Assembly: GCF_932526225.1 (NCBI RefSeq)
Contig: NC_064035.1
Location: 20,511,969-20,575,968, forward strand
Length of the DNA: 64,000 bases
Source of the DNA: Nematostella vectensis
Lineage: Eukaryota; Cnidaria; Anthozoa; Actiniaria; Edwardsiidae
Reading direction: 5' to 3'
In this document: piece after piece, positions 1 to 11,194 of the stretch
How the letters are laid out: every line of letters begins with the position of its first letter
How positions within the stretch are numbered: position 1 is the stretch's first letter
Notes under the pieces: generated by a model
The model's input: only the letters and a program-made list of their open reading frames with translations
Database searches by the model: none
Told to the model about the DNA's origin: nothing
Program-made: the position numbers and the translations under genes

Positions 1-24
1 ACAACTTACACGTTTGATACAATT

Positions 25-240
25 TTTGTTTTATTGTAGCCTTAGCCTCACGCTAACTCGCACAGCTCGAGGTTCCTGTGTCTCTATTACATCCTGTAGG
101 TTCTTCTTTTAACCTCCGTCTCTATACAATATCTGGCTCTTTCTCTCTCTTGGGCCGATGTCTTCTTCCTTAGATATCTTATCTCATAACTTGTCTCTTG
201 AATCCTGTCTCTTATATATTGTCACTTATATCCTGCCTTA
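25..240 (+). repeat. Dispersed repeat, copy 1 of 2
   Basis: This stretch matches the reverse complement of 36830-36995. Both copies contain a run of phrases such as ATGTCTTCTTCCTTAGATAT and several forms of TGTCTCTTATATC. The match is interrupted by small indels, so this is an old repeat rather than a recent duplication. No coding potential was seen. It lies just outside the TIR element that starts near 479. The family is not recognised. Confidence 0.55.
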
Positions 241-478
241 AATTTTGCTGTTGCTTCCTTTGGAAAATACTGTCGCGACTTTTCGAAATTTATAAAAAGG
301 CAACACTACTTAGCTAGAAAAGGGAAAAGATTTGTATGAAAAAAAGCACCTGACTTTCTAAGACATACAGTATAAGAAGATGCACTTGTGTTGATGATAG
401 TACAAAGGCAACGTGAAAGGGCAATTGTTTTGAAGCTAGAGAAACATTTAATAGTGATGAAAATGCTTGACTGTAGAC

Positions 479-2021
479 AGGCGGTGTTACACGGACAGCA
501 CCTATTGGCACAGGCATGTTATCTATTGGCACAGCCATGTTATCTATTGGCATGTTATCTATTGGCACAGGCATGTTATCTATTGGCATGTTATCTATTG
601 GCACAGGCATGTTATCTATTGGCACAGCCATGTTATCTATTGGCACAGGCATGTTATCTATTGGCACAGCCATGTTATCTATTGGCACAGCCATGTTATC
701 TATTGGCACAGGCATGTTATCTATTGGCACAGGCATGTTATCTATTGGCACAGCCATGTTATCTATTGGCATGTTATCTATTGGCACAGGCATGTTATCT
801 ATTGGCATGTTATCTATTGGCACAGGCATGTTATCTATTGGCACAGGCATGTTATCTATTGGCGCAGCCATGTTATCTATTGGCACAGGCATGTTATCTA
901 TTGGCACAGGCATGTTATCTATTGGCACAGGCATGTTATCTATTGGCACAGGCATGTTATCTATTGGCACAGCCATGTTATCTATTGGCACAGCCATGTT
1001 ATCTATTGGCACAGCCATGTTATCTATTGGCACAGGCGTGTTATCGATTGGCACAGCCATGTTATCTATTGGCACAGCCATGTTTTCTATTGGCACAGGC
1101 ATGTTATCTATTGGCACAGCCATGTTATCTATTGGCATGTTATCTATTGGCACATGCATGTTATCTATTGGCACAGGCGTGTTATCTATTGGCACAGCCA
1201 TGTTATCTATTGGCACAGGCGTGTTATCTATTGGCACAGCCATGTTATCTATTGGCACAGGCATGTTATCTATTGGCACAGCCATGTTATCTATTGGCAC
1301 AGCCATGTTATCTATTGGCACAGCCATGTTATCTATTGGCACAGGCATATTATCTATTGGCATGTTATCTATTGGCACAGGCATGTTATCTATTGGCACA
1401 GGCATGTTATCTATTGGCATGTTATCTATTGGCACAGGCATGTTATCCATTGGCACAGGCATGTTATCTATTGGCACAGGCATGTTATCTATTGGCACAG
1501 GCATGTTATCTATTGGCACAGGCATGTTATCTATTGGCATGTTATCTATTGGCACAGCCATGTTATCTATTGGCTCAGGCATGTTATCTATTGGCACCGC
1601 CATGTTATCTATTGGCACAGCCATGTTATCTATTGGGATGTTATCTATTGGCACAGGTATCGCGCGGTGGCACTTTTGTTAACACAGTTTGCGCTCGAGC
1701 AGTGGACTCTTTGTTGACCTGCAAACTTTGTTTAATGCTATTACTAGTTGAGATCTCTGATGATGATGAAGACGAGAGATCTTGGCAACGTAACATAGTT
1801 GTGTGGAAAAGGAAATGGAGAAAAGGCGTTGCGCTAAAACTTGATGGCGTTCATGTTACACGGGACAGCTTTCTGAATATGTGCGTTGCGTTATGCGTAG
1901 CTAGTTTTTTAATCGCCGATCGAAAAACTGCGCGACGTGTAATGTGACATGCCACCAACTTTTGGCAATACGGCGTTGCGTTAAAAGTTGTCGTTGCAAG
2001 CTGTCTCGTGTAGCACCGCCT
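479..2021. mobile_element. Putative non-autonomous TIR DNA transposon carrying a minisatellite
   Basis: The left end, AGGCGGTGTTACACGGACAG at 479-498, is matched in inverted form by GTGTAGCACCGCCT at 2008-2021. The wider arms agree over about 21 bases with one substitution and one indel. An internal copy of the terminal motif (GTTACACGGGACAGC) lies near 1855-1869. Most of the interior is the 21/15-bp minisatellite, and the rest (1660-2000) has no recognisable transposase. No clear target-site duplication was seen, so the superfamily is open. The TIR is seen directly; calling it a transposon is inference. Confidence 0.5.
500..1658 (+). repeat. Minisatellite, 21-bp unit with 15-bp variants
   Basis: The array consists of tandem copies of ATGTTATCTATTGGCACAGG plus one base, giving a 21-bp period. 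Some 15-bp units lack the ACAGGC or ACAGCC segment. The main variable site is G/C in CAGGC/CAGCC. Both unit lengths are multiples of three and the unit has no stop in several frames. Long repetitive open frames on both strands therefore result, and they are not genes. Confidence 0.95.
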
Positions 2022-2051
2022 TTAGTCGCATGATAATGTAATGCGCAGTAA
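1659..2051. other. Non-coding interval between two minisatellites
   Basis: This holds the right inner part and right TIR of the putative DNA transposon, then about 30 bases of flank. There are short repeats of GCGTTGCG and one internal copy of the terminal motif. No exon with convincing splice sites or family similarity was found. Confidence 0.5.
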
Positions 2052-3942
2052 TGACTGTATATAGGCTGTGTTGTACTGTATATGAGCTGTACTATATATG
2101 AGCTGTACTGTATATGGGCTGTGCTGTACTGTATATGGGCTGTGCTGTACTGTATATGGGCTGTGCTGTACAGTATATGGGCTGTGCTGTACTGTATATG
2201 GGCTGTGCTGTACTGTATATGGGCTGTGCTGTACTGTACATGGGCTGTGCTGTACTGTATATGTGCTGTGCTGTACTGTATATGGGCTGTGCTGTACTGT
2301 ATATGAACTGTGCTGTACCGTATATGAACTGTGCTGTACTGTATATGGGCTGGGCTGTACTGTATATGTGCTGTGCTGTACTGTATATGGGCTGTGCTGT
2401 ACTGTATATGAACTGTGCTGTACCGTATATGAACTGTGCTGTACTGTATATGGGCTGTGCTGTACTGTATATGGGCTGTGCTGTACTGTATATGGGCTGT
2501 GCTGTACTGTATATGGGCTGTGCTGTACTGTATATGGGCTGTGCTGTACTGTACATGGGCTGTGCTGTACTGTATATGGGCTGTGCTGTACTGTATATGG
2601 GCTGTGCTGTACCGTTAATGGGCTGTGCTGTACTGTATATGGGCTGTGCTGTACTGTATATGGGCTGTGCTGTACTGTATATGGGCTGTGCTGTACTGTA
2701 TATGGGCTGTGCTGTACTGTACATGGGCTGTGCTGTACTGTATATGGGCTGTGCTGTACTGTATATGGGCTGTGCTGTACCGTTAATGGGCTGTGCTGTA
2801 CTGTATATGGGCTGTGCTGTACTGTATATGGGCTGTGCTGTACTGTATATGGGCTGTGATGTACTGTGTATGGGCTGTGCTGTACCGTATATGAACTGTG
2901 CTGTACTGTATATGAACTGTGCTGTACTGTATATGAGCTGTGCTGTACTGTATATGGGCTGTGCTGTACTGTATATCGGCTGTGCTGTACTGTATATGGG
3001 CTGTGCTGTACTGTGTATGGGCTGTGCTGTTCCGTATATGAACTGTGCTGTACTGTATATGAGCTGTGCTGTACTGTATATGGGCTGTGCTGTACTGTAT
3101 ATGGGCTGTGCTGTACTGTATATGGGCTGTGCTGTACTGTATATGGGCTGTGCTGTACTGTATATGGGCTGTGCTGTACTGTATATGGGCTGTACTGTAT
3201 ATGGGCTGTGCTGTACTGTATATGGGCTGTACTGTATATGGGCTGGGCTGTACCGTATATGAACTGTGCTGTACTGTATATGGGCTGTGCTGTACTGTAT
3301 ATGGGCTGTGCTGTACTGTATATGGGCTGTGCTGTACTGTATATGAGCTGTGCTGTACTGTACATGGGCTGTGCTGTACTGTGTATGGGCTGTACTGTGT
3401 ATGGGCTGTACTGTACATGGACTGTGCTGTACTGTATATGTGCTGGGCTGTACTGTATATGGGCTGTACTGTACTGTACATGGGCTGTGCTGTACTGTGT
3501 ATGGGCTGTACTGTACATGGACTGTGCTGTACTGTACATGGGCTGTGCTGTACTGTATATGGGCTGTGCTGTACTGTATATGGGCTGTGCTGTACTGCAT
3601 ATGGGCTGTGCTGTATATGGGCTGTGTTGTACTGTATATGGGCTGTGCTGTACTGTATATGGGCTGTGCTGTACTGTATATGGGCTGTGCTGTATATGGG
3701 CTGTGCTGTACTGTATATGGGCTGTACTGTATATGGGCTGTGCTGTATATGGGCTGTGCTGTTCTGTATATGGGCTGTACTGTGTATGGGCTGTACTGTG
3801 TATGGACTGTGCTGTACTGTATATGGACTGTGCTGTACTGTACATGGGCTGTGCTGTACTGTATATGGGCTGTGCTGTACTGTATATGGGCTGTGCTGTA
3901 CTGCATATGGGCTGTGCTGTACTGTATATGGGCTGTACTGTA
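2052..3942 (+). repeat. Minisatellite, 21-bp unit with 16-bp variants, left half
   Basis: The unit is TGTACTGTATATGGGCTGTG plus one base (21 bp), with 16-bp variants that lack TGTGC. Recurrent variants include ACATGG, GAACTG, ATGAGC and the rarer CCGTTAATGG. The array continues at 8098-11090 beyond the LTR retrotransposon. Removing the element and one copy of its CTGTA duplication restores an unbroken repeat phase. The large tyrosine- and cysteine-rich open frames here are artefacts of repetition. Confidence 0.95.
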
Positions 3943-4213
3943 TGTAGTAGAAGGTATGCCTCTAAACTGAGGCTTTAATCAACATAAATCTACAGCTTGT
4001 AAAACTAAACCGAAAACTAAGCAAGATGGCTGCCCCTAGAGATTCTATGGGGTAAAACCGCTGTACAACAATAAACATAACACAGGCAGCCCAACACGTA
4101 ATGTTCAAGGTTCTTAACATACATAAATACTACATTCACCCCTCTGTTAGAGGTTAAGTCTGAGCACGGGGGCATTCAATGTTCAAGGTTCTTAACGTAA
4201 CATAAATACTACA
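3943..4213 (-). repeat. 3' LTR of the retrotransposon
   Basis: This 271-bp LTR is identical to 7827-8097 as read. It contains an internal duplication with an offset of about 78-79 bp: the sequence around 4101-4163 (GTTCAAGGTTCTTAAC, then ACTACATTCACCCCTC and AGAGGTTAAGTCTG) recurs at 4179-4242. The second copy therefore spans the LTR boundary and the polypurine tract. The LTR thus holds a second internal copy of its own edge. Confidence 0.93.
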
Positions 4214-4223
4214 TTCACCCCTC
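4214..4223 (-). promoter_or_regulatory. Polypurine tract (plus-strand primer site)
   Basis: On the minus strand GAGGGGTGAA lies directly upstream of the 3' LTR. This is where the RNase H-resistant primer for second-strand DNA synthesis sits in LTR retroelements. A near copy, AGAGGGGTGAA followed by TGTAGTA, occurs inside each LTR (4134-4144 in the left one). Confidence 0.75.
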
Positions 4224-4225
4224 GG

Positions 4226-6031
4226 TTAGAGGTTAAGTCTGTCCACTGGACGTCGGGTCCTCTCCGAACGTCGCAAGGGAGGCTGCCCATCAAGACCTGT
4301 ACTGACCTGTGGCACTTCTTCGCCCACACCTATCTCCACTTCTATCTCCGAGGAAGGTGGGGAACTACCAGTAGCAGGGTGATGCTCACCTGGAACAGTA
4401 GGCTTAACTTGAGGGAGTGGGTACATTGTTGGTACTTCACCTTTGGGGGCAAGATGCTTGGTAGAGACTGTTGTTTCTCGGCCGTCTGGATAGCGCACAT
4501 GGGCGTAGTGAGGATTCGCCTGAAGCAATTCCACCTCATCAACTAACGGATCTGTCTTGCTTGCACGGACGTGACGCTTGAGTAGGACCGGTCCAGGCTC
4601 ACTCATCCATGTTGGGATGGAAGATCCGGAAGAGGATCGCCTGGGAAAACCGAAGAATCGCTCATGGGGTGTCTCATTGGTAGCCGTGCACAACAGAGAA
4701 CGAATGGAGTGTAGAACATCAGGGAGGACTTCTTGCCAGCGCTTTACTGGCAGATTCTTAGACTTCAGGGATGCTGAAATTGCCTTCCATACCACTCCAT
4801 TATACCTCTCCACTTGCCCATTGCCTTCGCGATTGTAAGCAGTTGTCCTGCTTGTGGCTACCCCTTTTTCATTCAGGAAGTCTCGCAGTTCCTGGCTGAT
4901 CAAGGAGGAGCCCCTGTCCGAATGTACATAGGCTGGCATACCGAACATCGTAAACAAGGAGGTAAGACACTTGATCACTGTTGGTGTAGACACATCAGGA
5001 CAAGGGAAGACAAAAGGGAATCTTGAATATTCATCAACCACATTGAGGAAGAACTTGTTGCCATTGTTACTTGGCAAGGGGCCCTTGAAATCAATGTTTA
5101 TCCTCTCGAAAGGTTGAGTAGCCTTAATGAGAGGAACTTTGGGAGGTTGATGAAACTGTGGTTTGCATTCACAACAAACTGGACACTTACTTGTCATGCT
5201 CTTGATCTCCTCAAGGGAATAAGGGAGGTTCTTGGTTCGTACGAAGTGGTTGAGTCGGGTGACCCCTGGATGACAGAGTGACTCGTGGAGCTGGTAGAGG
5301 GGATCTTCACTCAACGTGGCGCAAGTAGCTCTGGACAGAGTGTCGGGTGGAATGTTCTCTTTACCAGGACGGTAAATGATATCGAAACTATAGCAGGAGA
5401 GTTCGATCTTCCACCGCATGATCTTATCATTCTTGATCTTCCCTTTGTGGCACTGGTCAAACATGTAAGATACTGATTTCTGGTCTGTTTTAAGAGTGAA
5501 GTGCCTCCCTGTTAGGAAGTGCCTCCAGTGTCGGACAGCTTCTACAATCGCTTGTGCCTCTTTCTCAACTGAGGCGTGCTTGAGCTCGCTGCCCTGTAAG
5601 GCTCTTGAGAAGAATGCAACTGGCCTCCCATTTTGGCTGAGAGTGGCAGCTAATGCCACCTCTGAAGCATCCGTCTCAACTTCAAATGGAATGCTTTCAT
5701 CGATTGCACTAACAAAAGCTTCCTCCACCGTCTTCTTGATACTCTCAAAGGCCGCGACAGCGGGCTCGGGTAATGGAAAAACCTTGCAGGAGGTTATTGG
5801 CTTGATTCGATCCGAGTATGCGGGTATCCATTGTGAGTAGTAGGAAAACAATCCGAGGCATCTGTTCAGAGACTTTGAGTCACTTGGAACGGGTAGCTCT
5901 CGCAAAGGGCGTAGACGTTCTGGGTCTGGACTGATATTCCCTTCCTCAACCACATATCCAAGGATAGGAAGACGCCTGGTGGAGAAGATGCTCTTGTCGT
6001 TGTTATAGCAGATGTTCTTGCGCTTAGCAGC
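4226..6031 (-). pseudogene. LTR retrotransposon pol, distal part: RT end, RNase H, integrase
   Basis: This open frame is in the same frame as the gag-RT part (6032-7798) but is separated from it by a TAA at 6032-6034. The first ATG is at 5953, though the stretch between stop and ATG still reads as reverse transcriptase. After the thumb region comes RNase H (FEVETDASEVALAATLSQNG, with the D and E carboxylates). Next is an integrase zinc finger (HPG...H...CPVC) and a DDE integrase core with INIDFKGP, HSDRGSS and NGQVERYNG. The C-terminal tail ends in RRSERTRRPVDRL, a basic motif common in Gypsy elements. No other break was seen in this part. It depends on readthrough or a helper, because the upstream stop falls inside the RT domain. 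Confidence 0.9.
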
Positions 6032-7798
6032 TTAAAGGAAACTCTGAAGGTTGGAATCATGCTCTTCTTGGTCTTTCCCACAGATTGTGATGTTGTCGAG
6101 ATAAGGGAAGACCGCCTTGAGATTGTTCTCTTCCACAAACTTAGTCATCTCTCTCTGGAAGCAGGCCACCCCGTTGGTGACGCCGAATGGGAGTCGGCTA
6201 AACTGATACAGGTTACCTCTAGCTTCGAATGCTGTGTACGGTTTATCCTCATCTTTGAGAGGGATCTGATGATAAGCACTGCGTAGATCAATAGTGCTGA
6301 AGACTTTGTACTGGGCGATCTGGTTAACCAAGTCGGTTATTCGTGGTAATGGGAATGCGTCGAGGAGGGTAAACCTGTTGATGGTCTGTGAGTAATATAT
6401 TACTAGCCTCTTCTTGTGATTCTCATCCTTGGTTACTACAACTTGTGCTCGCCATGGAGAGCGACTGGGCTCAATGATTCCTTCATTAAGCAGCCTCTTA
6501 ACTTCTTCATCAATGAACGTGGAATCTTCTTGGCTGTAGCGGCGTGACTTTGTGGCAATAGGATGACAGTCTGCTGTCAGGTTTGCAAATGGCTCAGGCG
6601 GGTCTACATTCAGAGTGCTGAAGCTACAGACGGAGAGGGGCGGTTCGGAGCCCTTGTACTGGAAGATGACACTTTCGTGCTTTGACTGAAAGTCTACTCC
6701 TAATATGAGGTCTGCACATAGCCCAGGGAGTACAGAAAACTTGAGGCCTTCATATCTCCGTCCTTGGTAGGTAAGATCAACTGTGCAAGTACCACTAACC
6801 TTGATGGCGCCTGTCGAGGAGGTTGCCATAGATACGGTACTAGATGAGGGCTGGACTGTCAGACTTGCTTGCTCTACTAGACTGGGATGGATATAGCTTT
6901 CACTACTCCCACTGTCAAACATGGCCTTAACTTGCAATCCTTGGATATTGACGACACCACATGATTTAGAGAGGGATTTTGGTGGGTTAGCTGTCAGTGT
7001 GGCGAGTATCGGGGACCAAGTTGCTGCCGAAACTCTTTCTTTTGGAACCGCCTTTCCTTTACAAACTTTAGCAAAATGGCCTTTCTTTTGACACTTGTTG
7101 CAAATAGCCTCCAGGGCAGGACACTTCGGTCGAGGGTGTTTCTTGTTTCCACAGAAAAAGCAAGTAGCTTTATCGGGTTTCATTGTAGCTACAGTAGACT
7201 CGTCAGGCTGTTCTGCTGACAATGAGGTGCTGTTACAAGGTAGTGCTGCATTTATAGGTATCTGTGGTGCTCCATATGATTCTAAACTCCTCATAGCTGA
7301 CTCCAGAGCTCGAGCCTGGTCAAACATGGTCTTTAGATCAAGTGTTTTGTTCTCCAACAATCGTTGCCTGATTGTGTTGGATTGCAGACCTGTAATAAAC
7401 GCATCCCGTATGCTCTCTTCGCTGTACTGCGCTGCGGTTACACTCTTAAAATCACAGTCCTTACTCAGTGATTTCAGAGCTTGCAAGTACTCATCTAAGC
7501 TTTCCGATGGTTGCTGGCGTCTCGTTGCAAGTAGATGGCGAGCGAAGATCTCATTCCGTGGTCTAACATAAAGGGCTTGTAGCGCCTCAATTGCTGCATC
7601 GTATTCCGTACAATCTTCGATGTGTTGGAAGAGTGTTGGAGAAACAAATTTAGTTAAAACGGTCAACTTGTCCAGGCCCGTCTGAGGTAGAACTTGTACG
7701 AAATTCTCGAAGGTCCTTTTCCAATGGAGCCATTCCTTCTGGGCCGTGCTGCTATTTGGATCGGTTTCTAGGCGTTCAGGACGCAGTACTTTATCCAT
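6032..7798 (-). pseudogene. LTR retrotransposon gag-protease-RT (N-terminal part), interrupted
   Basis: The frame starts at ATG 7798, only 28 bases inside the 5' LTR, and runs 588 codons to a TAA at 6032-6034. Gag-like sequence covers residues 1-200. Two zinc knuckles lie near 213-226 (CFFCGNKKHPRPKC) and 233-246 (CNKCQKKGHFAKVC). An aspartic protease motif DSG is at 295-297, and reverse transcriptase starts near 430. Three oddities affect RT. The palm motif VIYYSQ (466-471) has Tyr where Gypsy RTs usually have Asp. The catalytic YxDD box reads YLDN (566-569). The frame then stops about 20 residues later. The first catalytic Asp in FSTIDLRSAYHQ is intact. The product as written should lack RT activity. 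Confidence 0.92.
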
Positions 7799-7812
7799 GG
7801 GACTTCAGAAAA

Positions 7813-7870
7813 TATGTTGATTAAATTGTAGTAGAAGGTATGCCTCTAAACTGAGGCTTTAATCAACATA
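7813..7870 (-). promoter_or_regulatory. Predicted self-priming hairpin at the 5' LTR / primer-binding site
   Basis: The 13 bases TATGTTGATTAAA at 7813-7825, just outside the 5' LTR, are perfectly complementary to TTTAATCAACATA at 7858-7870 inside the LTR. Between them is a smaller perfect stem, GCCTC (7842-7846) with GAGGC (7853-7857). On the element's RNA, a 5' end near 7870 would fold back onto the primer-binding site. This is the known arrangement in Tf1/sushi-type elements, which prime reverse transcription from their own cleaved 5' end. No TGG-type tRNA primer site follows the LTR. The pairing is seen directly; self-priming is inference. Confidence 0.7.
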
Positions 7871-8097
7871 AATCTACAGCTTGTAAAACTAAACCGAAAA
7901 CTAAGCAAGATGGCTGCCCCTAGAGATTCTATGGGGTAAAACCGCTGTACAACAATAAACATAACACAGGCAGCCCAACACGTAATGTTCAAGGTTCTTA
8001 ACATACATAAATACTACATTCACCCCTCTGTTAGAGGTTAAGTCTGAGCACGGGGGCATTCAATGTTCAAGGTTCTTAACGTAACATAAATACTACA
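7827..8097 (-). repeat. 5' LTR of the retrotransposon
   Basis: This 271-bp LTR is identical to 3943-4213. It should hold the promoter of the element. The U5-like end carries one arm of the predicted self-priming stem (7858-7870). It abuts the target duplication CTGTA at 8098-8102 and then the minisatellite. Confidence 0.93.
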
Positions 8098-11090
8098 CTG
8101 TATATGGGCTGTGTTGTACTGTATATGGGCTGTACTGTATATGGGCTGTGCTGTACTGTATATGGGCTGTGCTGTACTGTATATGGGCTGTGCTGTACTG
8201 TATATGGGCTGTACTGTATATGGGCTGTGCTGTATATGGGCTGTGCTGTTCTGTATATGGGCTGTACTGTGTATGGACTGTGCTGTACTGTATATGGACT
8301 GTGCTGTACTGTACATGGGCTGTGCTGTACTGTATATGGGCTGTGCTGTACTGTATATGGGCTGTGCTGTACTGCATATGGGCTGTGCTGTACTGTATAT
8401 GGGCTGTACTGTATATGGGCTGTGTTGTACTGTATATGGGCTGTACTGTATATGGGCTGTGCTGTACTGTATATGGGCTGTGCTGTACTGTATATGGGCT
8501 GTGCTGTATATGGGCTGTACTGTATATGGGCTGTGCTGTACTGTATATGGGCTGTGCTGTATATGGGCTGTACTGTATATGGGCTGTACTGTATATGGGC
8601 TGTACTGTATATGGGCTGTGCTGTATATGGGCTGTGCTGTACTGTATATGGGCTGTACTGTATATTGGCTGTGCTGTTCTGTATATGGGCTGTGCTGTAC
8701 TGTATATGGGCTGTGCTGTACTGTATATGGGCTGTGCTGTATATGGGCTGTGCTGTACTGTACATGGGCTGTGCTGTACTGTATATGGGCTGTGCTGTAC
8801 TGTATATGGGCTGTGCTGTACTGCATATGGGCTGTGCTGTACTGTATATGGGCTGTACTGTATATGGGCTGTGTTGTACTGTATATGGGCTGTACTGTAT
8901 ATGGGCTGTGCTGTACTGTATATGGGCTGTGCTGTACTGTGTATGGGCTGTACTGTACATGGACTGTGCTGTACTGTATATGGGCTGTGCTGTACTGTAT
9001 ATGGGCTGTGCTGTACTGTACATGGGCTGTGCTGTACTGTATATGGGCTGTGCTGTACTGTATATGGGCTGTGCTGTTCGGTATATGGGCTGTGCTGTAC
9101 TGTATATGGGCTGTGCTGTACTGTATATGGGCTGTGCTGTATATGGGCTGTGCTGTACTGTACATGGGCTGTGCTGTACTGTATATGGGCTGTGCTGTAC
9201 TGTATATGGGCTGTGCTGTACTGCATATGGGCTGTGCTGTACTGTATATGGGCTGTACTGTATATGGGCTGTGTTGTACTGTATATGGGCTGTACTGTAT
9301 ATGGGCTGTGCTGTACTGTATATGGGCTGTGCTGTACTGTATATGGGCTGTGCTGTACTGTGTATGGGCTGTTCTGTGTATGGGCTGTACTGTACTGTAT
9401 ATGGGCTGTGCTGTATATGGGCTGTACTGTATATAGGCTGTGCTGTACTGTATATGGGCTGTGCTGTATATGGGCTGTACTGTATATGGGCTGTACTATA
9501 TATGGGCTGTACTGTATATGGGCTGTGCTGTACTGTATATGGGCTGTGCTGTATATGGGCTGTACTGTATATGGGCTGTGCTGTACTGTATATGGGCTGT
9601 ACTGTATATGGGCTGTACTGTATATGGGCTGTACTGTACTGTATATGAACTGTGCTGTACTGTATATGGGCTGTGCTGTATATGGGCTGTGCTGTACTGT
9701 ATATGGGCTGTGCTGTACTGTATATGGGCTGTGCTGTACTGCATATGGGCTGTGCTGTACTGTATATGGGCTGTGCTGTACTGCATATGGGCTGTGCTGT
9801 ACTGCATATGGGCTGTGCTGTACTGTATATGGGCTGTGCTGTACTGTACATGGGCTGTGCTGTACTGTATATGGGCTGTGCTGTACTGTATATGGGCTGT
9901 GCTGTACTGTATATGGGCTGTGCTGTACTGCATATGGGCTGTGCTGTACTGCATATGGGCTGTACTGTACTGTATATGGGCTGTGCTGTACTGTATATGG
10001 GCTGTGCTGTACTGTATATGGGCTGTGCTGTACTGTATATGGGCTGTGCTGTATATGGGCTGTGCTGTACTGTATATGGGCTGTGCTGTACTGTGTATGG
10101 GCTGTGCTGTACTGTATATGGGCTGTGTTGTACTGTATATGGGCTGTGCTGTACTGTATATGGGCTGTGCTGTACTGTATATGGGCTGTACTGTGTATGG
10201 GCTGTGCTGTACTGTATATGGGCTGTGCTGTACTGTGTATGGGCTGTGCTGTACTGTATATGGGCTGTGTTGTACTGTATATGGGCTGTGCTGTACTGTA
10301 TATGGGCTGTGCTGTACTGTATATGGGCTGTGCTGTATATGGGCTGTGCTGTACTGTATATGGGCTGTGCTGTACTGTGTATGGGCTGTGCTGTACTGTA
10401 TATGGGCTGTGTTGTACTGTATATGGGCTGTGCTGTACTGTATATGGGCTGTGCTGTACTGTATATGGGCTGTGCTGTACTGTGTATGGGCTGTGCTGTA
10501 CTGTATATGGGCTGTGCTGTACTGTGTATGGGCTGTGCTGTACTGTATATGGGCTGTGTTGTACTGTATATGGGCTGTGCTGTATATGGGCTGTGCTGTA
10601 CTGTATATGGGCTGTGCTGTACTGTATATGGGCTGTGCTGTACTGTATATGGGCTGTGTTTTACTGTGTATGGGCTGTACTGTATATGGGCTGTGCTGTA
10701 CTGTATATGGACTGTGCTGTACTGTATATGGGCTGTGTTGTACTGTATATGGGCTGTGCTGTATATGGGCTGTGCTGTGCTGTATATGGGCTGTGCTGTA
10801 CTGTATATGGGCTGTGCTGTACTGTATATGGGCTGTGCTGTACTGTGTATGGGCTGTACTGTATATGGGCTGTGCTGTACTGTATATGGACTGTGCTGTA
10901 CTGTATATGGACTGTGCTGTACTGTATATAGGCTGTGCTGTACTGTGTATGGGCTGTACTGTACATGGGCTGTGCTGTACTGTGTATGGGCTGTGCTGTA
11001 CTGTATATGGGCTGTGCTGTTCTGTATATGGGCTGTGCTGTACTGCATATGGGCTGTGCTGTACTTTGTATGGGCTGTGCTGTATATGGG
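8098..11090 (+). repeat. Minisatellite, 21/16-bp unit, right half
   Basis: This is the same array as 2052-3942, separated from it by the LTR retrotransposon. Together the two halves make about 4.9 kb. The 16-bp units are more frequent here than in the left half, and variants such as GTGTATGGG and GCATATGGG are scattered throughout. The open frames of up to about 1000 codons are products of the array, not genes. Confidence 0.95.
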
Positions 11091-11194
11091 GTTCGCGCAG
11101 TGTGACTGATTTCGTTGGGAACCCTGCCTATCCAGGCCATTTATTATTTTCTTTTTGGTGCGATTCTTTATGAATCTGCGGGTCACGTGATGCC

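Larger units (their letters stand above)
3943..8097 (-). mobile_element. Ty3/Gypsy-type LTR retrotransposon, young insertion
   Basis: This is a complete element on the minus strand: 5' LTR 7827-8097, gag-pol 7798-4226, polypurine tract 4214-4223 and 3' LTR 3943-4213. Both LTRs are 271 bp and identical as read, and both begin TGTAGTA and end TACTACA. A perfect 5-bp target duplication CTGTA flanks the element at 3938-3942 and 8098-8102. The order protease, reverse transcriptase, RNase H, integrase is that of Metaviridae (Ty3/Gypsy). No chromodomain was recognised. Identical LTRs imply very recent insertion, yet the reading frame is damaged. It sits inside the 21/16-bp minisatellite. Confidence 0.95.

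Noticed and set aside
314-1947. Long repetitive open frames of 390-520 codons on both strands
   Set aside because: They arise because the 21- and 15-bp units are multiples of three and lack stops. No start context, splice sites or non-repeat domain supports a gene.
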